Below, piece by piece: positions 34,677-45,900 of a DNA stretch of 64,000 nucleotides; position 1 is the stretch's first letter, and each line of letters starts with the position of its first letter. The position numbers were made by a program, and so were the translations under genes. The notes beneath the pieces were generated by a model, which had not been told where the DNA came from, searched no databases, and saw only the letters and a program-made list of their open reading frames with translations. The DNA is from Monosporascus cannonballus (lineage: Eukaryota > Ascomycota > Sordariomycetes > Xylariales), in NCBI GenBank assembly GCA_004154925.1, contig QJNS01000083.1, positions 222,861 to 286,860 on the forward strand. The letters are read 5' to 3'.

Positions 34677-37164
34677 TCACCGGGACGTTGCGGCAGGCAG
34701 GTTCGGTGACGGGATAGGGAAGGATGATATCGGGGAAAGGAAACATTTTGTAATGGACGGATAGAACAATAAGAAACGTACCTTAATATAGTCGCCGCCC
34801 TTCTCTTGCCACTCTGCCTTCGTAACGGCGGCCGCCTTCCAGTCGGGGGAGCCGGCCCACTTGGCCGCGCCCCTCCAGGCGTCAAGCACGGCGTCGCCGG
34901 CGCGGCGGATCTGGAGCGGGGCGCCGGCGGGCAGCAGGGGCGTGAGGCCCTGGCGCAGGCGGTCGTCGAAGTTAGCGAACAGGGTGTTGCCGCCGGTGAG
35001 GAAGACGTCGCGGAGGAAGTCGTCGCGGTCAGGGCCCCCCCGGAGGCCGACGAGGCGCTGCGTGAGGATGTCGCCGGCGATCTCGACGAGCCCGGCCTGG
35101 TCGACACCGGCGATGGACGGCTGGAATACCACCTCGGGCACGCGGATGCGCTCGACGTTAAGGTGGATCTGGTGGATCTCGGCCTGCGAGCCGGCGTCGA
35201 ACGGCCGCGGGCCCCGCATGAAGGCGTGCAGCAGGCTCTTGTCCCAGTCGTTCTGCGCCGCCCACGTGTGCTCGTGCGTAAAGCTCTCGTCGTAGCGCAG
35301 GAGGTCCTCCTCGAGCTGCCGCAGGTTCTCCTCGAGGTCCTCCTCGCCCTCCTCGTCGTCGCTGCCCGGGTCGCCGACCTGGATCTGCCTGTACACGCCC
35401 CAGTCGTCGTCGTTGGCGCCGAAGTTGTCGTCGTCGCCCCCGCGGCGCCTCTTGCCCCTCGGGTTGTCCGACGCTAGGTTCGCGATCGACTTCATGCGGA
35501 TCTGCGACGCTAGGGACTTGCGGTTCCCGAGGTCCTGCTTGAGGCGATCTCTCTCTTTCATCCGTTGCAAGGTAGCGTTGCGCGCCATTCGTTTCTCCTC
35601 CAGCCAGCCTTCGAGGTCGTTTTCCCTGCGTTCCCGGTCAAGCCGCTCTTCCTCTGCGGCGCGCGCTTTCTCCGCCTCCTTCTCGGCCTTTGCGCGTGCT
35701 CGTGCTTCGTGGTTCGACTTCAAGAGGCGCTGATGCCGTTTCGCCTTGAGACCGGCCTCGTCTAGCTCGTCATCCGGTACCTCGAGGAGGCTGAAGTCGG
35801 GGACTTCTTGCTCCTCCTCCGGATCGCCGCCCACGTCCTTTGTGCGCGCTCGCTTGATGGACTTCTCAAGCTCCTTGATCGTCCGCTCAAGGTGCGCCTC
35901 GTCTTTCATTTCCTCGGCGTCAAGTAGACGTTTCGTGTCCTTCTTGTTCGCATCCGCTATCTTCTCCTGGAGCTTCTTGTAGTACTCCAGCTCTTGTTCT
36001 TTTCGCATGAGTTTCTCGAGCCGCATCTTTGCCGCTTGTTCCTGTAATCGCCGACCACTTTCTTTCTTGCGTTCCGCTATCCGCGCGAGTTCTTCTTCGC
36101 TCTTCTGGACAACCACCTCCTCGGTGTAAGGATACTGGATGACAATGTCTCGGTCCTCTAATCCCGTCCAGTCCAGGTAGGATCGGAGCTCGTCGTCGTA
36201 CGCTTTAGAGACGTAGCAATGGTCTTTGAGCATGTTCTCTGCCTGAGACACATTGAGCTTGCCGGAGAATGTAGGGTACTTGAGGCGAAGAAGTTTTAAT
36301 AGATATTCCGCGGCATGCCATCCTCCCCAGTTCAATCGGATGGCCTGGGCAAGCATAGCCCTTGAGTTATAGACGGGTATCACGTGCGTAGAACTATACG
36401 ACGAGGATACAACCAGTCCGGTCTGTCCTTGATTGTATCGATAGGAGAAGAGGGAGTCGATGCCGAGAGCAAGAGAAGGGGCGCCGTAGCATTCGAATAT
36501 GATCTCGTTCATAGCTACATCAGAGATGTCAGTCGTGGAAGATGGCCAGACAGAGGCGAGTACCGACATTTTCTGGAGTAGGGAAGGTTGGCGACGGCTT
36601 CGGTCATTATAATGGGCATGTCGATTGTGCCATCGGCGTCGTTCATACCCAGCTTGAGGAAGGTCCAGTCCAAGACATGTTCCTCGACATCCCAGTTACT
36701 GACTATCCCGGTGCCGAGTTCAAATGCGTTCCGGATATGTCCCCGAGCCGTCGTATCGGCATAGCAGTCGGTGCCGGCGAACGAATAGGTCTTCCCGAGC
36801 TTCCTATCCCTGTATTTGGCCATAATCGGCGGAGCGCTGACTCGGGGATTCGATTCGAACGACCACCCAGCTCTGACCGCGGAGGAACCTACATGGCAAT
36901 GAACAATGTCAGCTCTCTCTCTTTCTCTCTCTCTCTCTCTGACGGGTATCGGTTTTGCGAACACAGACAAAGCTTACCGTTGTCGATGACGATGGCAGGA
37001 GTCTCGTGGGATCGGGCCAGGGCCAGGGCCTTCTCCCGTCCGTCGGTTTGAGGCGGGACATGCTTCTCGAACTTGGTCTCCTTCGCGTTGAATATCTTAG
37101 CAGGAGGGTACGTCTTCTCTACGCGCTGCGGTAAGGCAGGGGGATCTATGGCGGACAGAGCCAT
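34677..37164 (-). CDS. ARP5: Actin-related protein 5 (INO80 complex subunit)
   Basis: Exons complement of 36978-37164, 36568-36888 and 34782-36514 give 747 residues up to GGDYIK. The introns are 89 and 53 bp. Arp5 is the actin-related protein that binds Ies6 and couples the INO80 remodeller to nucleosomes in the nucleus. The actin fold starts at IVIDNGSSAVRAGWSF (split by intron 1). GTGIVSNWDVEEHVLD and YSRKSMNEIIFECYGAPSL (across intron 2) follow. From about residue 290 to 520 lies the long Glu/Lys/Arg-rich coiled-coil insertion typical of Arp5. The C-terminal actin part has DVFLTGGNTLFANFDDRL. After GGDYIK a good donor (GTACGT, at 34781) suggests one more short exon that I could not find; reading through adds 29 unlikely residues to a stop at 34677. 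The 3' boundary is therefore provisional. Confidence 0.92.
36910..36941 (+). repeat. CT microsatellite in ARP5 intron 1
   Basis: A nearly pure CT run (GA on the coding strand) within the 89-bp first intron of ARP5. Confidence 0.85.
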
Positions 37165-37928
37165 CTCGCTGGTGTTTGCCGAGCTATCGAGTTAAACGTG
37201 TTTTACGATTACGATGAATGGGTGAGGCAGTGCATGCTGGTTGCGATACGGAAGGATATTATAATTTCCGGTGGTTTGTATGATTGCGTGCACTCAGGTT
37301 CGGGGGAAGGGGTGGCGTAGTTGAGGGCCTCCTGTCCCTGGCGTGACCTTTCCCAGCTTCCCAATTCCCATTCCATTCATTCATCCGTTCATTCATTGCA
37401 CTTTTGCGACATGCAAGGCTGACGAACAACTCGGTAAATTTATGAACCTAATGTAGATTTGATGGCAAGGGTGACAGCGCTAAATGCCGGGGGCCGTCGG
37501 AGGTAAGAGGTAGGTAGGTACCTGGGAAGACCGCAGTTTCGAGGTCCCGCTGATCTGTGGTACATCCAAAAACATCACCAACCGATTTCACTGCAGCTTT
37601 CTCACCCCATGGTCCATGACTTTGGGGGACTGGACGGGATCTTTGTCACGGTTCTCATGAAGCTATGCGCATTGTTTTCTTGTGTACATCTATTTGTGCA
37701 GGCTTACAGTGTTCGATGTCGTTAGTACCAAGGTACATATGTGCACACCTTTGGTTGCGGGCCTCGAGATGCACGCATGGGCTTGTTTATTTTCATCCCA
37801 AGCTCAAGGTCACCCAATCAACTGCTGGAAACCGGCGCCGTATTCCTCGACCAACTTCTCATGGCAACTGAACTCATGAAGGCTCCTTCAAGTTGTCCGT
37901 GGCTGTTATATTCGTCAGTACGGGAACC
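37165..37928. other. Intergenic between ARP5 and DAD4
   Basis: ARP5 promoter and DAD4 3' region, both genes on the minus strand. It contains CATT repeats near 37375-37400 and no supported gene. Confidence 0.45.
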
Positions 37929-38376
37929 CTAAAGAATCGGCGAGGCTTGAAAGGAGAACCGAGCAAGAATACCCTCTAAATGAAAGAGCACATTGGACTG
38001 GTAGTTGTTGAACATCTGGGCAACGAGCTCAATGTTCATATTCTGAACGTTGATCTCCTATAGAATGACATGGGTCAGCGTTATCTGTTTAGAGAGTAGG
38101 TTTCCGCACGTTCCACATGGCATTACATATTTTCAACATACTTGTAGGGTCTTGTTCATGACCATAATTGCCTCGTTGAGTTTCTCCTATGTGTCGGTCC
38201 GCTGCTGTAAGTCGAGTGTACAGAAAGTGGCGGGGCTCAGTGATGCCGGTATTCCCACTTACAACATTGGTGATGATGCGCGACAACAGCAGGTTCTGCT
38301 GATGCTCATGAGGGCTCTCCTAGGGAATATATTAGATGCATCAATTCGGGGTAGCAGAATAACTGAACCATACCAT
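37929..38376 (-). CDS. DAD4: DASH complex subunit Dad4
   Basis: Four exons, complement of 38374-38376, 38263-38319, 38142-38186 and 37929-38057, give 77 residues. The introns are 54, 76 and 84 bp with GT-AG ends (donors GTATGG, GTAAGT, GTATGT). The first exon is the ATG alone. Exon 2 gives [19 protein letters not shown], exon 3 [15 protein letters not shown], and exon 4 [20 protein letters not shown] and then SNVLFHLEG. This matches Dad4, a small helical subunit of the fungal DASH/Dam1 ring that couples kinetochores to spindle microtubules. The last about 14 residues differ from the usual end, making it slightly longer than the roughly 72-residue family norm. The gene was assembled by exon matching because no single frame is long enough to show it. 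Confidence 0.93.
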
Positions 38377-38773
38377 CGTATAAATCTGCAGATCGTTCTG
38401 GCCGAGTTGTTACGGTCAAAAGGTCCTCGATTCTGTGTCTCAACTTCTTGTTGCTTAACTTCGCGGTAAGCAGCTCCAATAGCAGCCAGGCAGGCAGCCT
38501 CTCATGGTAGATTTTAGTCAGCATGTACCAATGGAGCTCGGCACTATGGTACCCACCGGTAGCTACAGGTAGATGCCATTCCAAGGTGCAAGCAAACGCC
38601 CCAACACACCAACACACACCAACACACACACACACACACACACACACATATCACGATCCAATCGATATCCCTCACCTCTGCAACAAATAGGGCCGTATTC
38701 GTTAGCTGCACCCGTCTCGAGGCATTTTTGATTAATTATCCCAGGGGAGAACAACTACCAACTGCGACCAGAT
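38377..38773. promoter_or_regulatory. Divergent promoter of DAD4 and IES6
   Basis: 397 bp separate the start codons of two divergently transcribed genes. The region carries a CA microsatellite, 126-172 bp before IES6. No specific factor site is recognised, but the two genes must share this control region. Confidence 0.55.
38602..38648 (+). repeat. CA dinucleotide microsatellite
   Basis: A CA run with two CCAA interruptions, located between the start codons of DAD4 and IES6. Confidence 0.9.
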
Positions 38774-39412
38774 ATGTCCGCCCCGACCGAGTCGCAGATA
38801 GCGCACCAGGAGCTAATCGACAAGCTCGACATCCACTCCGTCCACAAGAACTTCCGGAACCCGCACTGGCGGCCGAACCAGCGGCGCAACAAGAACATCA
38901 AGACGATCCTCGGCGACGCGTCGCGGAAGGAGGCCTCGTCCATCGTCGCCACGCCGCAGGACCCCGCCAACAGCGGCGCCGCGACGCCGACCGCCGGCAG
39001 CGGCGACAAAGACGACGGGCTCTCGACGAGCGGCACGTCGACCCCGGCGGTCATGCCAGCCGACGCCGCCTTCGCCGCGAACGACGACAACAGCCTGCAG
39101 CCGAACCTCGCGCAGGCGTCGCGCAGCCTGTCGAAGCTCGTTCTCGAGAAGAGCCTGCGACAGAGCGGGAGCGGCGGCGGCGGCGCAGTCGTCTCGGCGC
39201 CCAGTGCAACGTACACCAACATCGAGTCGGCGCCCTCGCTCGCGCACACGAAGCGCTACTGCGACGTCACGGGTCTCCCGGCCCCGTACCTGGACCCGAA
39301 GAGCAGGCTGCGGTATCACGATAGGGAGGTCTTCCAGTTCATCCGTTCGCTCCCGCAGGGTGCGGCGGAGCAGTACTTGGAAGCTAGGGGTGCGCATACG
39401 GTCCTGAAATGA
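38774..39412 (+). CDS. IES6: INO80 complex subunit Ies6 (YL1-C domain)
   Basis: A single exon of 212 residues from a true ATG. The N-terminus has HKNFRNPHWRPNQRRNKNIK, the Arg/Lys-rich block conserved in Ies6/INO80C. Residues 50-150 are a disordered Ser/Ala/Gly/Thr-rich linker. Residues 159-190 form the YL1-C domain, with KRYCDVTGLPAPYLDPKSR and RYHDREVFQFIR. Ies6 forms a stable pair with Arp5 that is required for INO80 nucleosome remodelling. The ARP5 gene lies 1.6 kb away on the other strand, with DAD4 between them. A minus-strand frame of similar length over the same GC-rich DNA is a shadow without family features. Confidence 0.94.
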   Translation: MSAPTESQIAHQELIDKLDIHSVHKNFRNPHWRPNQRRNKNIKTILGDASRKEASSIVATPQDPANSGAATPTAGSGDKDDGLSTSGTSTPAVMPADAAFAANDDNSLQPNLAQASRSLSKLVLEKSLRQSGSGGGGAVVSAPSATYTNIESAPSLAHTKRYCDVTGLPAPYLDPKSRLRYHDREVFQFIRSLPQGAAEQYLEARGAHTVLK

Positions 39413-40634
39413 TGCAACATCTGCGGAATTCTAGCCCATCGACTGAGCTGTACGGACCTCGCCTCTGGGTTACTAGTATACATACACATGGTACGCCACG
39501 ACGAACCAAGAAATATTCGACAGCTGCCCATGAATACCAGCTACTGCTTGGAAGGAGTGCGGTTACGCGATCACATCACAGAGTTACATCACGTGGTACG
39601 GAAGGGGAGGGAAGAACCAAGCCATGGTGTTCCAAAAATGTTTGACCAACAAAGTCAAGCCTATCCTACGCACCAATCACCTCTCGGCGACGGGATGACA
39701 GGATACGCTCCGGCTTAATCGTGATCGGAGTAGGGTTTGCTCTCTGCCTGTAACTGACGGGTACCGAGGATGAATGGAGGCGATCACTCTCAGTGACCAT
39801 AGCTTGAAAGCTAAGGACGCCGCGGCAGATGTGTCGAGGTACACAAAGAAACCGGATACGGATTAGGAGGCAGGCCTAAGATAGTTGCACCGTGACGTTC
39901 AATATCACAGGTTTCAGTTATGCCTGTCCTATTCCTACCCGAGAAGAATATCCGGAATCGCAGTGCAAGAATTCTCCTTCCCAACGGGGTGCCAATACTA
40001 CGTAGTAATCACAGCTGTCAGGACTCCGCACGAGCTGAGGGACGGAAACTCTGAATGTTGCAACCATATACACACCCAGCAGTCGTCTGAAACGCAAATC
40101 AGGGAAGCGAACACAGTCTTTGTTCGTGTATGCATCACCGCGGCCTCAGCTGACCCAAGACGGGCACGCGAGCTGCCGGGTGATTGCCATCCATGTAGAT
40201 CGTTGTTGAGTTGGGAAAATTCCACAACGGCAGTTGGAAAAGAGGACGGAGAAAATCTTGCAAAGCCCTGAAAATGTGGCTGGAACCCCCAATGCCGGGG
40301 AGGCTTGTTTAGGCGCCTGTGCCCCTCCCTGTAGGTACGTACCTGCCGCGACAGGGGCCCCCCAAGGTGAGAGTGCCTACATGCAGAGTGACACCTGGAA
40401 AGCCAATTGACAAGGACCTCGTGTCGTCTACGCCGCATACATACCTCCTTTATCAACCTGTAGGTACCTTGTATTGATGAAAACACATGTCCAGACGGTC
40501 GAATAACCCAACGCAGAACGACAAAAAGCCCAGACGTCTGTCCCGGACCGTAGCCTAGAGTCTTCCGTCCGTAGGTAGCAAGGCTCGGCGACTAAGAAAA
40601 TCTGACAGGAAGTTCGACGCGATACAGGATGCCT
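39413..40634. other. Intergenic, IES6 3' region and GOT1 promoter
   Basis: No recognisable gene in 1.2 kb. Short frames near 39490-39720 and 39885-40480 show no domain. Confidence 0.4.
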
Positions 40635-41492
40635 ATGATGTGGTTATCAGACGCCCAGAGTGAGCTCCCGTGATCCCAGCACGTACACGTATACGTATAG
40701 AGAACGCGCCGGCTGACGATGCCGTAGAGATCGGGGTGGCCTTCTGCTCCGGAGGTGGGTGAATGTAATATACGGAAGGAAGAAATGAGAGCCAGGGAAG
40801 CGCTGACACCTTTCAGGAGGCTTCTTCCTGATTGGAGGCGTGATGCTGTTTTTTGACCGAGCCATGTGAGTCGCATGGCCCCTTTCGCCGTCCTGTTTGC
40901 GAGCGCATATATACAGTACATGTCGCCATAAATTACCCAAGTCAACGTGCTAACAACCCGTCCTCCAGGCTCGCAATGGGAAACGTACGTCATGGCCCCC
41001 CTATAACGAAGCAACCAGCCTCTCTTCCCCCTTTTCTCCGTCCTTCGGGGACCCCCCGAAGCGCGCGATCCTACCTTTCTTCGAATCCCCCCTCCCAAGA
41101 AACTCCGTCTTCCTCCCCCCCCCAACAACAACAACAAAACCCCTTGATAAATATGAGCGAACGAGGGCCAACCTTTTCGCGCCGCGTCGCAACAGATCCT
41201 CTTCCTCATCGGTCTCACCATCATAATCGGCCCGCAGAAGACGCTGCTCTTCTTCGCGCGGCGGCAGAAGGCCAAGGGCACCGCGGCCTTCTTCGCGGGG
41301 CTCTTGCTGATCCTGCTGCGGTGGCCGCTCATCGGCTTCTGCGTCGAGCTCTACGGCATCTTCGTACTCTTCGGCGACTTCCTCGGCACCGTCGCCGGCT
41401 TCGCTCGGGGCTTGCCCGTCGTCGGGCCCTACGTCGGCGCCCTCGTCGACCGCGCCGGGCTCGGCCGCCGCAACGCCGAGCTGCCCGTGTAA
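40635..41492 (+). CDS. GOT1: Got1-family vesicle transport protein
   Basis: Five exons, 40635-40659, 40728-40754, 40817-40865, 40969-40984 and 41196-41492, give 137 residues. The introns are 68, 62, 103 and 211 bp, and exon 4 is only 16 nt. The joined N-terminus WLSDAQKIGVAFCSGGGF leads into FFLIGGVMLFFDRAMLAMGN, ILFLIGLTIIIGPQKTLLFF and ILLRWPLIGFCVELYGIF, then GDFLGTVAGFARGLPVVGP. Four hydrophobic segments and an LPV end fit Got1/Sft2-like proteins, which act in ER-Golgi vesicle transport and fusion. Two ATGs are adjacent in phase (40635 and 40638); yeast Got1 begins with Met-Trp, so the second may be used. Intron 4 is CT- and AAC-rich. Confidence 0.93.
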
Positions 41493-42214
41493 GTTAACCC
41501 GACCCGACCCGACCCGACCCGACCCGACCCGGGCTGGTGTTGGTGCTTGTTAGTTAGGGGGATAAGGGGAAGGGCGGAAGCCGCCGTGCGTGCGTCTGTA
41601 CGTGCGTCTATGAGAAAGAGATGTCGTGTGCTCCGTGTTTTGGTATTTCTACGCTGTCTGCGACCGGCAGTCGCGTGTTTATATTATATACGGGTTTTGT
41701 AATGACGAGACGAGGGGCGGGGTTTCGAAAAAGTCTCCCAGGGCGCTGAAAGCTATGGCTGGCGCGGGATGCAGTGTATGATAGCATGTACATGATCGTC
41801 ACGAAGGGTGCGGGACGGCGTCAAGTTCAGGACGGGTATACCCACGGCAGATTAGAGGCGTAGGACCCCTGAAGAGTGTCTGGAAAGGTACGAAAGACAT
41901 GAAGAACGGGGAAAGCGATCTGGTCATGTAGAAAATGCCATCATTTCCCATTCGCATACGCAGAATCCTAGACGGGTTCGGAATATACGGGGGGGTTTCT
42001 CGATTAATCGAAGCAAACCTCAGCCGCCTAGCGGTACGTACGTTGTATGTGTATCCTTCACGGTTGAAAATTATCTAGAAAGAACTTGTCCCCCTCCCTG
42101 CACCAGGAGCGCTTCTCAGCACAGCTTGCCTCCCTCACACGCCATCTCTGGTGTTACGGCCCGTACAAGTGGCCGCGGGGCCATATTCCGCGCGACCCGC
42201 GTCGTCCGTACCAC
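41493..42214. other. Convergent 3' regions of GOT1 and profilin
   Basis: Convergent gap with a pentanucleotide repeat at its left end, listed separately. Nothing else is supported. Confidence 0.4.
41498..41531 (+). repeat. GACCC pentanucleotide tandem repeat
   Basis: About seven copies of a GACCC unit, directly after the GOT1 stop codon, in its 3' untranslated region. Confidence 0.9.
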
Positions 42215-42980
42215 TTAGTATCCGACCTTGATGAGGTAGTCCGCCAGCGCCTCGACGGTCTGCGTCGCGTTTCCGGCCTGCATGTCCTCGCCGTAGTGGC
42301 CGACCAGGACGGCCTGCTTCGTCTTGACGACCACGATACCAGTCCGGCCCTATATAGTCCAGAAGAAGATCGGTCAGAAAAAAAAAACCATCGCATCACC
42401 CTCGTCGAGGTTTGTGTCATCAGTAGTCTCGCAGGGGTAGCTCATTCACGCACCTGTCGGCAGTACATGCTTCGGTCCTCGATCTTGGTCACGACGTATC
42501 GCTCGCCGTTGACGTGCACACCCTCGGCGTGGGCCTTGTCAATGGCGCCGCTGGCTGCGCTTACGATGTTGACGAGGTTCTTCATCTCGTCGGGTTTGAC
42601 CTATTCATTCCGCAGCGTCAGAAAATCAGTTCCCCTCTGCTTTGGCGATGGCGCTCCTGAAGGGACGGTATTTGACGGGAGCGAGGGGGGCTGGGCGTGG
42701 ATGAGGGGCATTACCGCGAAGCCGCTCGAAGCTGCCCAGGTGCTGTCACCGGCGGCGCTGATGATGGCGGCTTTATCGATGTGGCCGCTGCCGACGAGGC
42801 TATTTTATCAAGAAGCTCCTGTTAGTTGCTGGTCGTCCATCCGCGTAGTGCATCGTAGGACGGGCCGTACCTGGAGTCAACGTAGGCTACATCGGAGTGC
42901 AAGTGTCAGTCAACCCTCCGACATTCGACAACTTCAACACCAAGGTGGGGTAGGCAGATGGGATTACCTTGCCACGACAT
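42215..42980 (-). CDS. PFY1: Profilin
   Basis: Five exons, complement of 42968-42980, 42871-42886, 42715-42799, 42454-42600 and 42215-42349, give 131 residues. The introns are 81, 71, 114 and 104 bp; the first two exons are 13 and 16 nt. Profilin binds monomeric actin, polyproline tracts of formins and phosphoinositides in the cytosol. The start MSWQAYVDSSLVGSGHIDKA is the conserved profilin N-terminus with the polyproline-binding aromatics. The middle gives AAGDSTWAASSGF and GERYVVTKIEDRSMYCRQ. The end gives KTKQAVLVGHYGEDMQAGNA, an actin-binding stretch, and the C-terminal helix VEALADYLIKVGY. Length is normal for fungi. Confidence 0.96.
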
Positions 42981-45900
42981 GATGATTACCGTGCGTAGAT
43001 GGGCGGGAGACTTTTACACAATAGAAGCGAGAGAACGTCGGGATATACGGGGAAGAGATAGTGAGCTGGTTAAGGTAGGTTGAGCTTGGGAAGAGTTTGG
43101 CTGGGTTGATAGCTTCTTTTTTAGGCCGGAGGGTGATTCTTATGGATTGCCTCAGAGGTGATCATTGATGTGCAGCAAATAGAAAGGAGGGGCGGTCCTC
43201 GGTCCTAAGGCGCCTCTATTACTAACAATTTCTCCTCAGGCCCTTGAAGGTAATGATAAAATTTCGAAGGCCGGCACAGCAGCCAGCGGGAACGCAAAAG
43301 CTACAGAGTATCCTCCACTAAAGGACCCCACAGGCTGAGTCTCCCTAGAGCTAATAGATGAAGGAGTATTTTACCCTCGCTATGTCTGAAGCCACATGGC
43401 AGATGCAGCCCACATGGAAGCTCTTTGTTGTCTTGCCTTGTGGCCGACTTAACTATCGTCCAAACCCGATGTAGATCTCATTTTGCTGATTCATGAGTAT
43501 CGCCCTTTTTTTTTTCCCCTCTATGTAAAGTTCGCTTATTAACCCGTCTTGACATTGAACAGGTCTGTTTCCGAGACTCCATGTACAATGTCATCGATTA
43601 TTTCGTCATATGTCTACCTCATGTGGCCTGGTTGTTTACCTCAAAATTACCCCGCCAACACCGCTGGGTGATTATTTCAGGCGGGGCTGGTATAGCGGTC
43701 TGATACCGCCTTTATCCTCAAGCGAAGCTCGAGTTTTACGCCTACACTTGACAAGTTTGATGATTCCACAGTAGTCGGGTTTCGATAACTGGGGGTCATA
43801 GCGCATAACGGTTATCATTCCGGGTTCATGTGAATTGCCAACACTGGTTCCCGCCGCCCGCCTCCTTCGCTCAAAATGTGAGAAAGCCGCCATTTGACCT
43901 GTAGAACCCAAATGGCTTCAAGGCTGGCGGTCTGGATATACCTATCAACCCTTCTTAGCGGGACATGACACGGCCTATCTCGCACAACCATATGGCCCAG
44001 AATATATCGGTAACGTCTGGCGTAGTCGGGTTGTGCCAAGGGCGGTCCTAAACTCCTTACTCTGTGGTTGGAGAGGGCGAGCTAGGTGTCTACTACACCC
44101 GTTACACATCGTTGCTCAAACGGGGATATTGGCGCACCTTAGTTGAGTTTCTCAGCGAAGATCATCCCGGCATAATGGGTATTGGGAAGCGGGAATCGTG
44201 CTAGATCTGTGTTTGCAGGTTCCGTAACTGGCTGGGGTACGTCCAACAGCTTTTTCGAGTGAATATACAGGAGAGTCGCCCACCTGCCCCGATTAGGCTC
44301 AGTGGTAGGAAATTGTTTTAAAAAAGCGAGTGCTCTTGGAATTGACACCACCATACCTCGATCTCAGAGTATCAGCATCTGAAGGTAATAGCAGCAAGGT
44401 TGACTGAGTCCATACACCCACGATCCTTTCATTGCGAAATGTTACATCCTGTATTTTCCAATTAGGGCAGTCACCTCGAATCGCCAAATAACCGCCGTCT
44501 CCCACTGAAAGAAGGCTGAAGGCAGGGGTGACCTAAGCCGTCGACGAGCTACATTCATGTCAAGTTGAGCCGTCCATCCGGACGGCGATCTCGGTCGGCT
44601 CCCCTTAATGAATGAATTATACCGCGTCGAAGAGATGATCCGCCCAGATCCGAACCTAGGTGAGGTTTGATATGTCACAAAGAATCAAGCGTCGACCCTC
44701 AGAGACATCTAGGTCTCGGCAAGTGTCCCAGTACTGATTTTAGAGTTATATTCAGGGGGCGCCCCGCAAGAGGTTCGGGCAACACACCCCATTTAAGGAC
44801 CCATGTGCGCAGGAGGCAAGTGCCATATTTCCTAAAACTAGCGTACTATAAGCCTTAACCCTTTGAAGCCACATTTGAAACTCGACTGGGGACATCATCA
44901 GAACTACTGCTTCGGAAGTTAAACCTTAATACATCTCTTTTAACGGAGACCCTGATATTCTTCACGATACTCTCGAAAGAGGCCGCTGTTTGGATGCGCT
45001 ATTTTTCCACCGGTCTGGATACAGCAGCTAATGAGTTGTTGGTAAGGCATCGTTGTGTCCAAAATCAATCAGTCTCGGGAATCTACGTTAGTAGTAATGT
45101 CGTCGACTCCCGTATTCATGCCTATGCTGGAGCATTCCTCTCACTAAGAGCCCCAGCGATGCCTCACCGGCTCATCTGATTGGAACAAGTGTTCAATCCC
45201 GCTGATGAACACGGCTTACTACGTATAATTGCAGCCAGTATGCAATGTCGCTGGAGCTATGGCGGCCCCCTGTAAACAATTGTGATTGGAGAATTTCTAA
45301 ATTCAGACCCGACCAGAATCCCCATGTACTGAATTCCGCGCGGCGGCGTCCTATCGAATGCCTGTATGCAGTTCTGCTACAGCGCCAGAAGGGAGCAGAG
45401 CCTCCTCTCATTTCCCAGCTGCCCCAATATTCCAGGAGTTGTTCCGACTTCTGCGTCCCTACTCCAGCAAGGTGCGCAACATGCAACCGCCTAACCAGCT
45501 CACCTGTTCCTTGCATATGTATGCTGCAGGCACGCATCCTCTCCGAGATATTTTGGGCTATTAACGAATATGTGAAGCTCCCTTGTCGTCCGAGCATCCA
45601 ACGAACGTTCAGTCTGACATGCGAATATCCATGGGATGACGTGCGGAAAGCAGCCCGAATACTCGTTACTCGTTCGAATTTGCGTTTTCGTGTGTATTCA
45701 TCAGTCATGCAACTCCAAGGGCGTGGGCCCGGTGCCAAGAATTCATGCCTGGGAGCCAATGCGGCACTTGCCCTCTGGCTCAAGAAACTTCGCAGACTTT
45801 TCCGAGATGGCACAGCGTTACAACAACATTGTAGAATCATTAGGACCTACATATGCATTAGAGATCGAGACCTATTCGCCATATGTCAGGGCAACCCCGT

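Noticed and set aside
34677..34781. Read-through 29 residues at the ARP5 C-terminus
   Set aside because: A strong splice donor follows GGDYIK and the added residues are unlike any Arp5 tail; kept only as a provisional boundary.
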